A DNA stretch of 47,847 bases from Lachnospiraceae bacterium (GCA_017520155.1 JAFXGR010000099.1:1-47847); one strand, 5' to 3'; shown: positions 26,602-35,823, numbered from the stretch's first letter. Notes: generated from the letters alone by a model not told the origin. Numbers and translations are program-made.

Positions 26602-27835
26602 AAAAGAAAAAACTGATGAGATAAGAAAACAAATCATAGAGGAGCTTAAATTTAAAGAAGAGCTAAATGATGAAAAGATGAAGGAACTGATCAGCAGATA
26701 TTTATTGGAAAAGGAGATTACTTCCCAGTTTTCTTTAAAGGAAAGAAAAAGCATCGGAAAAGAAATTTTTGACTCTCTTAGAAAAATGGATGTATTACAG
26801 GATTTGTTGGAAGATGAAGAAATTACAGAAATTATGGTAAATGGTCCTGATCATATCTTTATCGAAAAAAGGGGCAGAATTACAAAAATAGAACGGCAGT
26901 TTAGTTCTAAGGAAGGTTTACTGCAAATTATTAATTATATTACTTCAAAGTGCAACAGAGAGGTTAACGAAGCCTCCCCCATTGTAGATGCCAGATTAAG
27001 TACAGGAGAAAGAGTAAATGTAGTATTATCTCCCATTGCATTAAACGGTCCAATATTAACTATTCGTAGATTTCCCAAAATTCCTATGTCCATGGAAAGG
27101 TTAATTGAGCTAAAAGCTATCACCGAGGAGGTCGCAGACTTTTTAAAGAAAGCAGTAAAGGCAAAATATAATATTATTGTCAGTGGAGGTACAGGCTGCG
27201 GAAAGACCAGTTTTTTAAATGCTTTATCTAATTATATCCCCCCGGAAGAACGTATTATTACCATAGAAGACAGTGCAGAGTTGCAGCTTCAGGGAATTGA
27301 GAATTTAATTCGAATGGAAACCAGAATGATTAATGTGGAAGGAGGAAAAAATATTACCATACGAGACTTAATAAAAACTAGTCTTCGTATGCGGCCTGAC
27401 AGAATTATTGTGGGAGAAGTACGAGGAGAAGAGGCCATGGATATGGTAGGAAGTGCCATGAATTGTGGTCATGACGGAAGTATGTCAACAATTCATGCTA
27501 ACAGCAGTATGGACGTGCTGTCCCGTTTAGAAAATATGTTTTTAATGGCTTCTGATATACCTATTACTGCCATAAGACGACAAATAGCTTCCGGAGTGGA
27601 TATTATGATTCATTTAGGAAGACTGCGGGATAAAAGCAGAAAAATTTTGGAAATTACTGAGGTAGTGGGGATAGAGGAAGGAGAGATTTTGTTAAATCCC
27701 TTATATCTGTTCCGGGAAGATTCTAAGCAAAGGGGAGAAACAGTGGAAGGCGGATTGATTAAAATTGGAGAAATGGTACATAGGAAAAAAATGGAAATTG
27801 CAGGAATCAGAGAAGAAACATCACAGGGAAAATAA
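26591..27835 (+). CDS. tadA: Tad secretion ATPase TadA/CpaF
   Basis: 414 residues, VirB11/GspE-type hexameric ATPase that drives pilus assembly. Walker A SGGTGCGKTSF, Asp box-like EERIITIEDSAELQL, Walker B RPDRIIVGEVRGEEAMDM and His box HDGSMSTIHANS are all present and intact. GAAGAAG precedes the ATG within the end of tadZ. Length is usual for CpaF. Confidence 0.96.
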   Translation: MKSKKEKTDEIRKQIIEELKFKEELNDEKMKELISRYLLEKEITSQFSLKERKSIGKEIFDSLRKMDVLQDLLEDEEITEIMVNGPDHIFIEKRGRITKIERQFSSKEGLLQIINYITSKCNREVNEASPIVDARLSTGERVNVVLSPIALNGPILTIRRFPKIPMSMERLIELKAITEEVADFLKKAVKAKYNIIVSGGTGCGKTSFLNALSNYIPPEERIITIEDSAELQLQGIENLIRMETRMINVEGGKNITIRDLIKTSLRMRPDRIIVGEVRGEEAMDMVGSAMNCGHDGSMSTIHANSSMDVLSRLENMFLMASDIPITAIRRQIASGVDIMIHLGRLRDKSRKILEITEVVGIEEGEILLNPLYLFREDSKQRGETVEGGLIKIGEMVHRKKMEIAGIREETSQGK

Positions 27836-28580
27836 GAAAGAAACAGATCCTTATGAATTGATATTAAAAGAAAAGTTTTTATGTATTTTAGAAGGGGGAT
27901 TGATCATTACAGTATTTTCCTACTTTTTTTATCGAAATATTTTATCAGTAATCTTTTTATCTCCTATACTTTATTTTTATTATGAAGAGAAAGAAAAGAA
28001 AATAAGAAGTAAAAAGAAGCAAAAAATGGAGATGGAGTTTAAAGATTTACTGTGCTACGTGAGAGCTAATCTTCAAGCCGGCTATGCAATGGAAAATTGT
28101 TTTTTAGAAAGTAAAAAAGATTTGATAAGAATTCACGGAGAAGATTCTGCCATGGTAAAGGAGTTGGAAAAGCTGGAAGCAGGCTTAAAAAATGGGGTAA
28201 CCATAGAAAATTTGATTTATCATTTAGGGAAACGAAGTGGTGGAGAAATCCGGGAATTTTCCTTTATTTATACGGCAGCATCAAAAATGGGAGGAAGATG
28301 GCAGGAGGTAATCAGTAATACCGTAGAGATTATTACAAGGAAAATTGAGTTAAAGGAAGAGATTAAATTATTAATTTATGAAAAAGAATTGGAACATAAA
28401 ATTATGTGTGTTATTCCCTTTGTTATTATGCTGTACATGGATTTAAGCTCAGGAGGATATTTTAATTCATTATACGGTAATCCCTTTGGAGTAATTGTCA
28501 TGACTATTGCCTTATTTGTGTATATTTTTGCTTATAAAATAGGGGAACGAATTACAGCAATTGAGGATGAAAATGTATGA
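27765..28580 (+). CDS. tadB: Tad pilus platform protein TadB
   Basis: T2SSF-type inner-membrane protein. Helices near 43-72 and, at the C-terminus, about 215-235 and 240-260; central cytoplasmic T2SSF core (LLCYVRANLQAGYAMENCFLESKK). The open frame starts at a TTG (27765) overlapping tadA by 71 bp; a later start is quite possible since the first 30 residues are charged and look like read-through of overlapping sequence. Stop overlaps tadC start (ATGA at 28577-28580). Confidence 0.85.
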   Translation: MEKWYIGKKWKLQESEKKHHRENKKETDPYELILKEKFLCILEGGLIITVFSYFFYRNILSVIFLSPILYFYYEEKEKKIRSKKKQKMEMEFKDLLCYVRANLQAGYAMENCFLESKKDLIRIHGEDSAMVKELEKLEAGLKNGVTIENLIYHLGKRSGGEIREFSFIYTAASKMGGRWQEVISNTVEIITRKIELKEEIKLLIYEKELEHKIMCVIPFVIMLYMDLSSGGYFNSLYGNPFGVIVMTIALFVYIFAYKIGERITAIEDENV

Positions 28581-29857
28581 GTGAAAAACAGGTGAAAAGA
28601 GATTTGGAAGAGCTGAATCTGGGAATAGATACAAAACAGCTGGTAGCAGAATATTACAAGAAAAAGAAAAAAGAAATGCTGATTTTGTTTCTGGCAGGAA
28701 TATTCTTATTTTTCTTACTTTTTATTACCAGACAAAAGGAATTAAATCTGGAAGAGGGAAATAAAATTTTACGAAATCAGGGGGCTGTAGGAAAAAAAGA
28801 GGTTTCTCTTATGGTAAGAAGAGAAGGAAAGGAATGGGAAAATCTGCAGCTTCCTGTGGAAGGAAAGGAATACACAAAAGAGGAGCTGGAAAAGCAATGC
28901 AAAGAAATAATTGGGGTTCTTCCACAATATATTTTAGGGAAAAATCAGGATTTGGATCATATTGTGTCTGATTTAGCATTTGTTCAAGAAATTCAGGGTT
29001 ATCCCTTTTATCTTACCTGGGAAAGTACAGATAAAAATTTAATTAGCAATACAGGAATAATACAGCAGAAGGTAAGGAAAGAAACTTCTCTCGTAGAATT
29101 AAGAGTAAAAATAAAGTATAAGGAATGGGAACGAGAACATAGTTTTTTTGTAGTATTGGAAAAAACAAAGGTACCGGGATATATGATTTCTCTTTTGGAA
29201 CATATTGAAGAGAAGGAAAGCAGTACCAGGACAGAAGATATCCTTTATTTGCCGGATAATTTTCAGGGAGAAAATCTGGAATGGAAATATCAGGGAAGAA
29301 ATCAGGGATATTTAGTATTATTTTTATTATTTCCTGCTTTATTCCTTATTTGGCATCAAAAGGATAGAGAGCTTAATAAGCAGGCAGAGGAAAGAAGACA
29401 ACAGTTAGCAAGACAATATCCTGCATTTGTCAGTAGATTAGCTCTTTATATGGGAACAGGAATAAGTGCAAGAGAAAGTATAATACGGATACAGAAGGAG
29501 TATAGCCAGGGAAGAAAAGGAGAAAAAGACTACCTGCAGGATGAATTGACTTATCTGGTAACACAGATGAAAAATGGGCTATCTGAGCAAAAGGCTTATG
29601 AAATGCTGGGCAGCAGATGTGGAATTTCTTCTTACAAAAAATTAAGTGCTCTTTTAGTACAGCAAATTTATAAAGGAAATTATAAATTGTTAGAGCAGTT
29701 GAAAAAAGAAATAGACGATGCCAATGAAGAACAATACAGAAAAATAAAAAAAAGAGGAGAAGAAATGGGAACAAAGCTTTTATTTCCCATGATGCTTCTT
29801 TTGGGGATTGTAATGGCGCTCATTATGATTCCTGCTTTTACTTCATTTCAGTTTTAA
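28577..29857 (+). CDS. tadC: TadC-like platform protein with large extracytoplasmic insertion
   Basis: 426 residues versus about 280-320 for typical TadC. Helix 1 at about 34-51, then about 195 residues outside the membrane rich in strand and charge (EVSLMVRREGKEWEN...), helix 2 at about 246-264, the T2SSF core (FVSRLALYMGTGISARESI, LSEQKAYEMLGSRCG) and a C-terminal helix (LLFPMMLLLGIVMALIMIPAF). The insert looks like two beta-rich domains and is not part of the standard family. Start overlaps tadB. Confidence 0.85.
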   Translation: MSEKQVKRDLEELNLGIDTKQLVAEYYKKKKKEMLILFLAGIFLFFLLFITRQKELNLEEGNKILRNQGAVGKKEVSLMVRREGKEWENLQLPVEGKEYTKEELEKQCKEIIGVLPQYILGKNQDLDHIVSDLAFVQEIQGYPFYLTWESTDKNLISNTGIIQQKVRKETSLVELRVKIKYKEWEREHSFFVVLEKTKVPGYMISLLEHIEEKESSTRTEDILYLPDNFQGENLEWKYQGRNQGYLVLFLLFPALFLIWHQKDRELNKQAEERRQQLARQYPAFVSRLALYMGTGISARESIIRIQKEYSQGRKGEKDYLQDELTYLVTQMKNGLSEQKAYEMLGSRCGISSYKKLSALLVQQIYKGNYKLLEQLKKEIDDANEEQYRKIKKRGEEMGTKLLFPMMLLLGIVMALIMIPAFTSFQF

Positions 29858-29912
29858 GAAAAAGAAGAATGGAAAATTTACAAATAGAAAAATCATAGGA
29901 GGATAACAAAAA

Positions 29913-30083
29913 ATGTTAAAAACTTGGAAAGATTTTTTAAAAGAAGAAGAGGGAATGGGAACAGTAGAGTTAATTCTAATTATCGTAGTATTAATCAGTC
30001 TGGTTATTATTTTCAAGGAACAATTAATTCAGCTGGTAGAATCAGTCTTTGAAAAAATTGTAAGACAGGCTAATACAATTTAA
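29913..30083 (+). CDS. flp: Flp-type major pilin (56 residues)
   Basis: Short frame: a basic/acidic leader ending EEEG, a predicted prepilin cleavage before M-G-T-V-E (Glu at +5), and a single hydrophobic helix LILIIVVLISLVIIF, then an amphipathic tail. These are the hallmarks of Flp pilins cut by TadV. AGGAGG at 29897-29902 is the strongest ribosome site in the operon, fitting an abundant subunit. The stop overlaps the next ATG (TAATG). Confidence 0.9.
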   Translation: MLKTWKDFLKEEEGMGTVELILIIVVLISLVIIFKEQLIQLVESVFEKIVRQANTI

Positions 30084-31522
30084 TGAAAAAGGAAGTATCA
30101 GCGTATCTTACGGTAACCTTAGCCCTTATGTTGGGGATTTTACTTTCTCTTGCTTTTACGCTTTTAGATGCGGTAAGGGAAGAAGCAATACGAACAGAAA
30201 TTGAAAGTGCAATGGAACTCTCTCTTTTTTCTGTTTTTGGAGAGTACCACAGGAAGCTTCTGGAGCGATATGATATATTTGCCATAGACAGTGGATATGA
30301 AAGCTCTTTTCAGGGAGAGCAATTGGTGGCAGAACGTTTACAATACTATCTTAATGAGAATTTTACTCATGGAGGAAGTAAAAATGGTTATGATTTAACA
30401 GCACTGCAGTCAGAAGGAAGTACTGTTTCAGAATATTGTTTATTAAGTGATAATGAAGGGCAGGTAATGAAGCAGGCAATACTTAATTATATGAAGCATA
30501 AAAAGGGGTTAGGGTATGTTACTGACTGGATACAAGATTATGGACAGCTTTCTTCCTTGGAACAAAATGCTTATGATGTGGAAGGAGAATGGGAAAGAAC
30601 AAATCAGGAAATTCAGCAAAAGCTGGAAGAAAGAAAGGAGACTTTGGAGGATGATGAAGAGATGCCTTTACTGGATCATCCTGCTGATCATGTAAAAGAG
30701 GTAAAGGCTGAAGGAACGTTAAGTTTAGCTCTGCCATCAGAAAAAGAAGTTTCTTCAAGAGAAATTAATCAAAGTGAGTACTTTACAGGAAGAAATATCA
30801 GGACAGGAACGGGAGTTATACCTGAGGATAAGACCTTCCTTGATGCAGTTACGGCAAAAATATTAATGGAACAATATATTTTTGAAAAAGCAGGTTATTT
30901 TTCACAGGAAAAAGATGATTCTTATTTGAAATATCAAATTGAATATTTGCTTCACGGAAAAGAAAAGGATAGGGAAAACCTGGAGGCAACTTTAGATCGT
31001 ATTCTTCTTCTGAGAGAAGGGATAAATTTTACTTATTTAATGAGCAGTTCTTCAAAGCAATCAGAGGCAGATCTTATGGCAACCTTAATCAGTATTGCCT
31101 GCCTTATGCCGGAGATTAAGGAACCAGTAAAGCTGGTAATTTTATTTGCTTGGAGCTATACAGAAAGTATTCAGGATATTCGAATTTTACTGGATGGAAA
31201 TAAAATTCCTATAACTAAAAGTGACAGTACCTGGAATACTCCTCTTTCTCAGCTCATTAGTTTTACTTTGCATCTGGATGATTATAACAGGAATCAGGAA
31301 GGAATGGATTATGGTGATTATTTGAAATTTTTTATTACAACAAAAAATGAAAAGGAATTACTGTTTCGCTTTATGGATATTTGTGAAATGGATATACGAC
31401 ATATTACAGGGAATACTTCTTTTTGTGTAGATCAATGTATTGTTATGCTGCAAGCATCCTCAGGAATTACCAGCAGATATGGAGGCAGTTATCAGATTAC
31501 ACGGTCCTGGTATTATGAATAG
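30083..31522 (+). CDS. Tad-linked membrane protein (DUF5702-like)
   Basis: 479 residues. One N-terminal helix (about 8-27, TVTLALMLGILLSLAFTLLDAV) preceded by a basic stub, then a long soluble domain likely outside the membrane. Resembles the DUF5702 family found in Lachnospiraceae Tad loci, where it may replace TadG-like minor pilins. Motif ERYDIFAIDSGYESSF follows the helix, as in the family. Function unproven. Confidence 0.8.
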   Translation: MKKEVSAYLTVTLALMLGILLSLAFTLLDAVREEAIRTEIESAMELSLFSVFGEYHRKLLERYDIFAIDSGYESSFQGEQLVAERLQYYLNENFTHGGSKNGYDLTALQSEGSTVSEYCLLSDNEGQVMKQAILNYMKHKKGLGYVTDWIQDYGQLSSLEQNAYDVEGEWERTNQEIQQKLEERKETLEDDEEMPLLDHPADHVKEVKAEGTLSLALPSEKEVSSREINQSEYFTGRNIRTGTGVIPEDKTFLDAVTAKILMEQYIFEKAGYFSQEKDDSYLKYQIEYLLHGKEKDRENLEATLDRILLLREGINFTYLMSSSSKQSEADLMATLISIACLMPEIKEPVKLVILFAWSYTESIQDIRILLDGNKIPITKSDSTWNTPLSQLISFTLHLDDYNRNQEGMDYGDYLKFFITTKNEKELLFRFMDICEMDIRHITGNTSFCVDQCIVMLQASSGITSRYGGSYQITRSWYYE

Positions 31523-31560
31523 TCAATATAAAGCCTAAAAGAAAGGAGGAGAAAAAGAGG

Positions 31561-32349
31561 ATGTTCTTTTGGTATGAAATACATCAACAAAAAATAAGAA
31601 AAAAAGCTTCTCTCCAAACATGTCACAAAGAACATATCCCCAAATTCAGTGACAGTTTCCTCAATCCAAAAAATAAAAAAGCGAAAAGGACATTCTCTTT
31701 TTCTCCTTTCTTTACAGAGGCTTCCATGTGTTTAGAGTCTGCACTATCCTTTTCCTTTTTTCTTATCTTTTTTCTCAATATTTTATCTCTCATTCTCCTT
31801 TTTACCTCTTATACGAAACAATTGGAGGAATTACATAGCGAAGGAAAGGAAAAGGCAATTCATTCCTATTTATTCAACCAGCTTTTACCGGGAGAAGAGG
31901 TAATTAACCTAAAGAACAGGATAGAAGTTAGAAGTCCTTTTCCCCTGTTAGGGTTTGATAAAGGAAATCTGCAGGTAGGATGTGTGGTAAAGCCATGGAC
32001 AGGATATGGGGGAGGAATGGTAGCGGGAGGACAGGAAACAGAAGAAATGGTATATAAAACAGAAAACGGGAGTGTATATCATAAAAAAAGATCCTGTACC
32101 CACTTATCCTTATCTATACAGATGATTTCTTATCAGGATGAGATAATGAAAGGAAGGAGATATTCTCCCTGTGAATACTGTTATGCTCAGGGAGAAGAGG
32201 AGAATCAGAATCAAATATTAGCAGTTTATATTACTAATTTTGGAAATCGATACCATAAAAGTGTGAGCTGTCAGGGATTAAAAAGAACAGTGGAATGTGT
32301 ACCTGTTTCCCAAGTGGAAGGAATGCCTCAATGCAGCAAATGTAATTAA
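31561..32349 (+). CDS. TadE-like pseudopilin with duplicated Cys repeats
   Basis: 262 residues. Residues 1-48 are strongly basic and cytoplasmic; ASMCLESALSFSFFLIFFLNI is a TadE-like pilin-type helix with Glu. The C-terminal half holds two copies of a repeat: VYHKKRSC179...C204-x2-C207 and RYHKSVSC237...C258-x2-C261 (an extra C246 in copy 2). The four-Cys arrangement outside the membrane suggests metal or disulfide binding. GGAGGAG precedes the ATG. Confidence 0.75.
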   Translation: MFFWYEIHQQKIRKKASLQTCHKEHIPKFSDSFLNPKNKKAKRTFSFSPFFTEASMCLESALSFSFFLIFFLNILSLILLFTSYTKQLEELHSEGKEKAIHSYLFNQLLPGEEVINLKNRIEVRSPFPLLGFDKGNLQVGCVVKPWTGYGGGMVAGGQETEEMVYKTENGSVYHKKRSCTHLSLSIQMISYQDEIMKGRRYSPCEYCYAQGEEENQNQILAVYITNFGNRYHKSVSCQGLKRTVECVPVSQVEGMPQCSKCN

Positions 32350-32359
32350 GGAGGAAGAA

Positions 32360-32794
32360 ATGGAGCAACTGGTCTTGCAGCTGTATTTAAGTTATGGGGC
32401 CTATCGAGATGGAAAAGAGAAAAAAATTTCCATGGGCTATTTACTTTTAGGTCTTTTTCTTGGAATTTGTTTTTTAATCTCAAGGATAGTGTTTGAAAAA
32501 GAAAAAACAGATTATAAAATCTTAATATTTTCTTTGCTTCCCGGTATGGTATTTCTGCTTTATCATTTTATAAATTCTGAAGCTATCGGTATGGGAGATG
32601 GATTGCTTCTGTGCATTTTAGGAATTTGGTGTACAGATAAGGTATGGAAATTATGGTATACATCCCTTCTTTTCTTTAGTATTTACGGAATATTTATGGC
32701 CACCATAAAAAGAATAAGTATAAAAAGTAAAATACCTTATTTTCCCTTTTTATGGTTAGCAAATTTACTTTATATGGGAGTAGGATATGGTTAG
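32360..32794 (+). CDS. Second A24 prepilin peptidase-like protein
   Basis: 144 residues from ATG 32360, which has GGAGG 7 nt upstream (frame also opens at 32297 inside the previous gene). Polytopic, with Asp residues at the expected places: YGAYRDGKEKKIS and IGMGDGLLL. A second peptidase in one Tad operon may process a different prepilin or methylate. Overlaps the next start by 8 bp. Confidence 0.85.
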   Translation: MEQLVLQLYLSYGAYRDGKEKKISMGYLLLGLFLGICFLISRIVFEKEKTDYKILIFSLLPGMVFLLYHFINSEAIGMGDGLLLCILGIWCTDKVWKLWYTSLLFFSIYGIFMATIKRISIKSKIPYFPFLWLANLLYMGVGYG

Positions 32795-33224
32795 AAAAAA
32801 ATTTGATGCTTATTTTTCTTTGGAAGCTTCTTTGTTACTTCCTTTAATCATCTTAGTAATCTGGTTAATTATTTTAACAGGCTTTTATTTGTATAATGTG
32901 CATTGTATACATCAAATTACCTCTATTGGTGCATTACGAGGAGCAGGAATGAAAAGAGAAAGTCGGGAAGAGATTAAACAATATTTAGAAGAAGAAATAG
33001 AAAAAATGATCAGAGAACGTTTAGTTATGATGGAAGAAATAAATTATCAGGTGAAAATAGATATACAAAATGTAGAGGTAAAAGTAGAGGGAACAATGTA
33101 TTTTCCTGTTTTTTCCCTATTAAAGGATAGATTAAAGCTGTGGGAAATCAGTGCAGACTCCCGGTATAAAAGAGAGGATCCTGTAGACAGCATCAGAAGG
33201 ATGAGATTGGTAGGAGCAACATAG
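32787..33224 (+). CDS. tadE: TadE-like pseudopilin
   Basis: 145 residues: short basic N-terminus, then FSLEASLLLPLIILVIWLIIL, the TadE helix with the conserved Glu, and a helical extracytoplasmic tail. Minor pilin of the Tad system. Overlaps the peptidase gene before it. Confidence 0.85.
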   Translation: MVRKKFDAYFSLEASLLLPLIILVIWLIILTGFYLYNVHCIHQITSIGALRGAGMKRESREEIKQYLEEEIEKMIRERLVMMEEINYQVKIDIQNVEVKVEGTMYFPVFSLLKDRLKLWEISADSRYKREDPVDSIRRMRLVGAT

Positions 33225-33324
33225 AAATAAATTAACTATACAGGAAAAGAAAGAGTATACATATCAATAATTCAAAAAAACAAAAAATCAGATGAAAAAA
33301 TAATAGAAAGAAGGGAGAAGAGAT

Positions 33325-34287
33325 ATGCAGGTTAGGTATCAGACAGACTTATATGCCGGTCATCTATTAGTTCCCATAGATCACAATATAGATTGTAATA
33401 AGTATTCCTATAAAATGCTGGAAAGAAATAGGATAAAAGGAGTGTTAAGTTGTAAAAAGCGTACAGAGGACGGTAAAGATTGTTTATGTTTTGATATTAC
33501 CGGAAAAAAGAATTTATACCAGGAGTATAAGGATAGGGAATTAAAATTTTTAGAGATGACAGAATTATTTCAACATCTTGTGGCTATTCTGGAGGCAGTT
33601 AGGGAATATCTTCTAACGGAAAAGATGGCCTTATTAGAGCCGGAATTTATTTACCGAGATGTGGAAACAAGGGAGCTTTTTATTACCATACTGCCCTGGG
33701 AGAGAAATGAGGATTATCCCTTTAGAAAGCTGGCAGAATTTTTCTTGGAAAAAATTGATCTGCAGGATAAAAACGGAATTTCAGCCGCCTATCATTTTTA
33801 CAGAAGTCAGACTTATCCTGGATTTTTCCTTTGTCAGTTTTTGCCTATTTTAGAAAAAGAAAGTATTTTAAGCAGACAAAATGAAAAAGAAGAAGAAAAG
33901 GAGGAAAGTAAGAAAGAAGAAATAACTTATGGAAGAGAGATAAGAGAAAGACAAAGAGAGTTTAAAGTTTTGGAAGAGGAAGAGGATTCTGGTATAGAGG
34001 AAAAAGAAAGCAGATTATGGATTTATAGTATTCTTTTCGCTTTCCTTTTGTTAGGACTTTCCTTCCTTTCCCTTTTAGATAAAAATCAAAGACTTGCATG
34101 TATCGGATTATCTGTTACTCTTTTTCTTTTGGGAATAGGGACAAGACTATGGCAGGTTTTGAGAAAAAAACAAGAAGAGACTAGGAAAATCTTATCTGAA
34201 AAACAGAGAAAAGGAGAAGAGATGGAGATTAAGATTTTCCAAAAGATACGGCAAAAAAAGGGATTGCTTATGAAAAAAGAAGTATAA
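33325..34287 (+). CDS. DUF6382-like Tad-linked protein, no FHA domain
   Basis: 320 residues. N-terminal cytoplasmic domain (1-180, MQVRYQTDLYAGHLLVP...) resembles DUF6382, which is usually fused to a C-terminal FHA domain. Here a Glu/Lys-rich linker, two hydrophobic helices (about 232-250 and 257-275) and a charged coiled tail follow and the protein stops; no FHA and no frameshift remnant are seen downstream. AGAAGGGAGAAG precedes the ATG. Last gene of the operon; 100 bp gap from tadE. Confidence 0.7.
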   Translation: MQVRYQTDLYAGHLLVPIDHNIDCNKYSYKMLERNRIKGVLSCKKRTEDGKDCLCFDITGKKNLYQEYKDRELKFLEMTELFQHLVAILEAVREYLLTEKMALLEPEFIYRDVETRELFITILPWERNEDYPFRKLAEFFLEKIDLQDKNGISAAYHFYRSQTYPGFFLCQFLPILEKESILSRQNEKEEEKEESKKEEITYGREIRERQREFKVLEEEEDSGIEEKESRLWIYSILFAFLLLGLSFLSLLDKNQRLACIGLSVTLFLLGIGTRLWQVLRKKQEETRKILSEKQRKGEEMEIKIFQKIRQKKGLLMKKEV

Positions 34288-34302
34288 GAAATAAAAACCT
34301 CC

Positions 34303-34331
34303 TTGGTAAAATAAAAACCATGTTGTATAAT
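34303..34331 (+). promoter_or_regulatory. Strong sigma-A promoter
   Basis: TTGGTA (34303-34308), 17 bp, TATAAT (34326-34331). Starts a transcript for the flavodoxin/SCP2 gene and the HIT gene. Confidence 0.75.
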
Positions 34332-34366
34332 GACCTTAAGGTAAAGACAATCAGGGAGGAAAAGAA

Positions 34367-35356
34367 TTGAAAGTCAATATTTATTATGGTGGGAGAGGAT
34401 TATTGGATGATCCTACCTTATTTGTAATCAATAGAATGCAGCAGGTACTGGAAGAGCTGAATGTGCGTGTGGATCGATACAATCTTCATGAATTAAAAAA
34501 TTCCATTACTACTTTGCCCCAAACCTTAAAAGATGCGGACGGAGTAATTCTGGCAGCTACTGTTGAGTGGTATGGAATCGGAGGCTTTATGCAGCAGTTT
34601 TTGGATGCCTGCTGGCTTTATGGTGATAAGGAAAAGATTTCAAAAATCTATATGAGTCCTGTGGTAATGTCCACAACTTATGGAGAAAGAGATGCTAAAT
34701 TAAATTTACGAGTAGCCTGGGAAATTTTGGGAGGACTTCCCTGTACCGGTTTATGCGGATACATAGCAGATCCTGCCTTTTTAGAAATGAATGATGAGTA
34801 CATTAATCTTATTGAAAAAAAGGCAGAAAATATCTATCGTACCATACAGCAAAAAACAATAAGCTTTCCTGCCAGCAATCAAGCAGTAAAACAAAAGGTG
34901 GCAGTAGTAAAAAATATTGATTTAACACCTCAGGAAACGGAACAGCTTTCACAATATGCTTCTGATGAAGAATATGTACAGCAGCAAAAAGAAGATTTGC
35001 AGGAATTGGCAGACATGTTTAGGGGAATGATGAAGGGAAGGGATTCTTCCCTTGAGGGAGCATATATTCAGGACTTTAGAAATCATTTCAAGCCTCAAAG
35101 TGAATTTAAAGGAAGCTACAAATTTAATATAGAAGGTTATAGTAAACCTTTAGTACTGCAGATTAATGACAATCAACTGGAAGCCTCTTATCAACTTATA
35201 GAAAAGTCAGATGTGGAAATTAATATTTCAGAGGAGATCCTTGGGGGAATCACTGCAGGAAGAATGTCCTTTCAAAGAGCATTTATGGCAGGGGACATGA
35301 CCATGAAGGGAGATTTTAGAATCTTAAGAGCCCTGGATCAGATATTCATATTTTAG
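34367..35356 (+). CDS. Flavodoxin-like / SCP2-like two-domain protein
   Basis: 329 residues from a TTG with AGGGAGGA 8 nt upstream. Residues 1-170 resemble an NAD(P)H-dependent FMN reductase/flavodoxin fold (VNIYYGGRG, DGVILAATVEWYGIGGFMQQFLDACW); residues about 240-329 resemble an SCP2 sterol-carrier domain (SYKFNIEGYSKPLVLQIND..., AGRMSFQRAFMAGDMTMKGDF). Role unknown, perhaps redox or lipid related. Followed by the HIT gene after 12 bp. Confidence 0.75.
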   Translation: MKVNIYYGGRGLLDDPTLFVINRMQQVLEELNVRVDRYNLHELKNSITTLPQTLKDADGVILAATVEWYGIGGFMQQFLDACWLYGDKEKISKIYMSPVVMSTTYGERDAKLNLRVAWEILGGLPCTGLCGYIADPAFLEMNDEYINLIEKKAENIYRTIQQKTISFPASNQAVKQKVAVVKNIDLTPQETEQLSQYASDEEYVQQQKEDLQELADMFRGMMKGRDSSLEGAYIQDFRNHFKPQSEFKGSYKFNIEGYSKPLVLQINDNQLEASYQLIEKSDVEINISEEILGGITAGRMSFQRAFMAGDMTMKGDFRILRALDQIFIF

Positions 35357-35368
35357 GAGGAAGAAAAA

Positions 35369-35779
35369 ATGACAGATTGTAATTGTATTTTTTGCAAAAT
35401 TGCAGCAGGAGAAATTCCTTCCAGAACTATTAGGGAAACAGAAGAATTTCGGGTAGTATTGGATGTGGCACCGGCCACCAAAGGACATGCATTGATTCTT
35501 CCAAAGAATCATTACCGTAACCTTTTGGATCTTCCTCAGGAAATGGCCCAAAAAGCAATGGTCTTGGCAAAGGAAACAGCACTTTCCATGAAGGAAAGTT
35601 TGGGCTGTGATGGTATAAATCTGGTACAAAATAATGAAGAAGCTGCCGGTCAGACAGTTTTTCATTTTCATCTTCATGTGATTCCAAGATATGAGAAGGA
35701 TGAACAAAAAATTGTTTGGACTCCTCGGGAATTTTCACGGGAAGAAATGGATGAAATTGCAGATAAATTAAAAAGATAA
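35369..35779 (+). CDS. HIT-family hydrolase (HinT-like)
   Basis: 136 residues with zinc-type N-terminal FCKIAAGEIPS, core KGHALILPKNH and the catalytic HIT motif HFHLHVIPRY. HIT/HinT proteins hydrolyse nucleoside phosphoramidates. GGAGGAAG precedes the ATG. Small, soluble and complete. Confidence 0.95.
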   Translation: MTDCNCIFCKIAAGEIPSRTIRETEEFRVVLDVAPATKGHALILPKNHYRNLLDLPQEMAQKAMVLAKETALSMKESLGCDGINLVQNNEEAAGQTVFHFHLHVIPRYEKDEQKIVWTPREFSREEMDEIADKLKR

Positions 35780-35783
35780 ACGT

Positions 35784-35823
35784 AATAAAAGAGCTTTCCC
35801 ATTATGCGGAAAGCTCTTTTATT
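35784..35823. terminator. Bidirectional terminator overlapping the murG 3' end
   Basis: AATAAAAGAGCTTTCC (35784-35799) and its perfect complement GGAAAGCTCTTTTATT (35808-35823) with a T-run on both strands. Ends the HIT transcript rightward and murG leftward. The right arm is also the last codons of murG. Confidence 0.9.
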
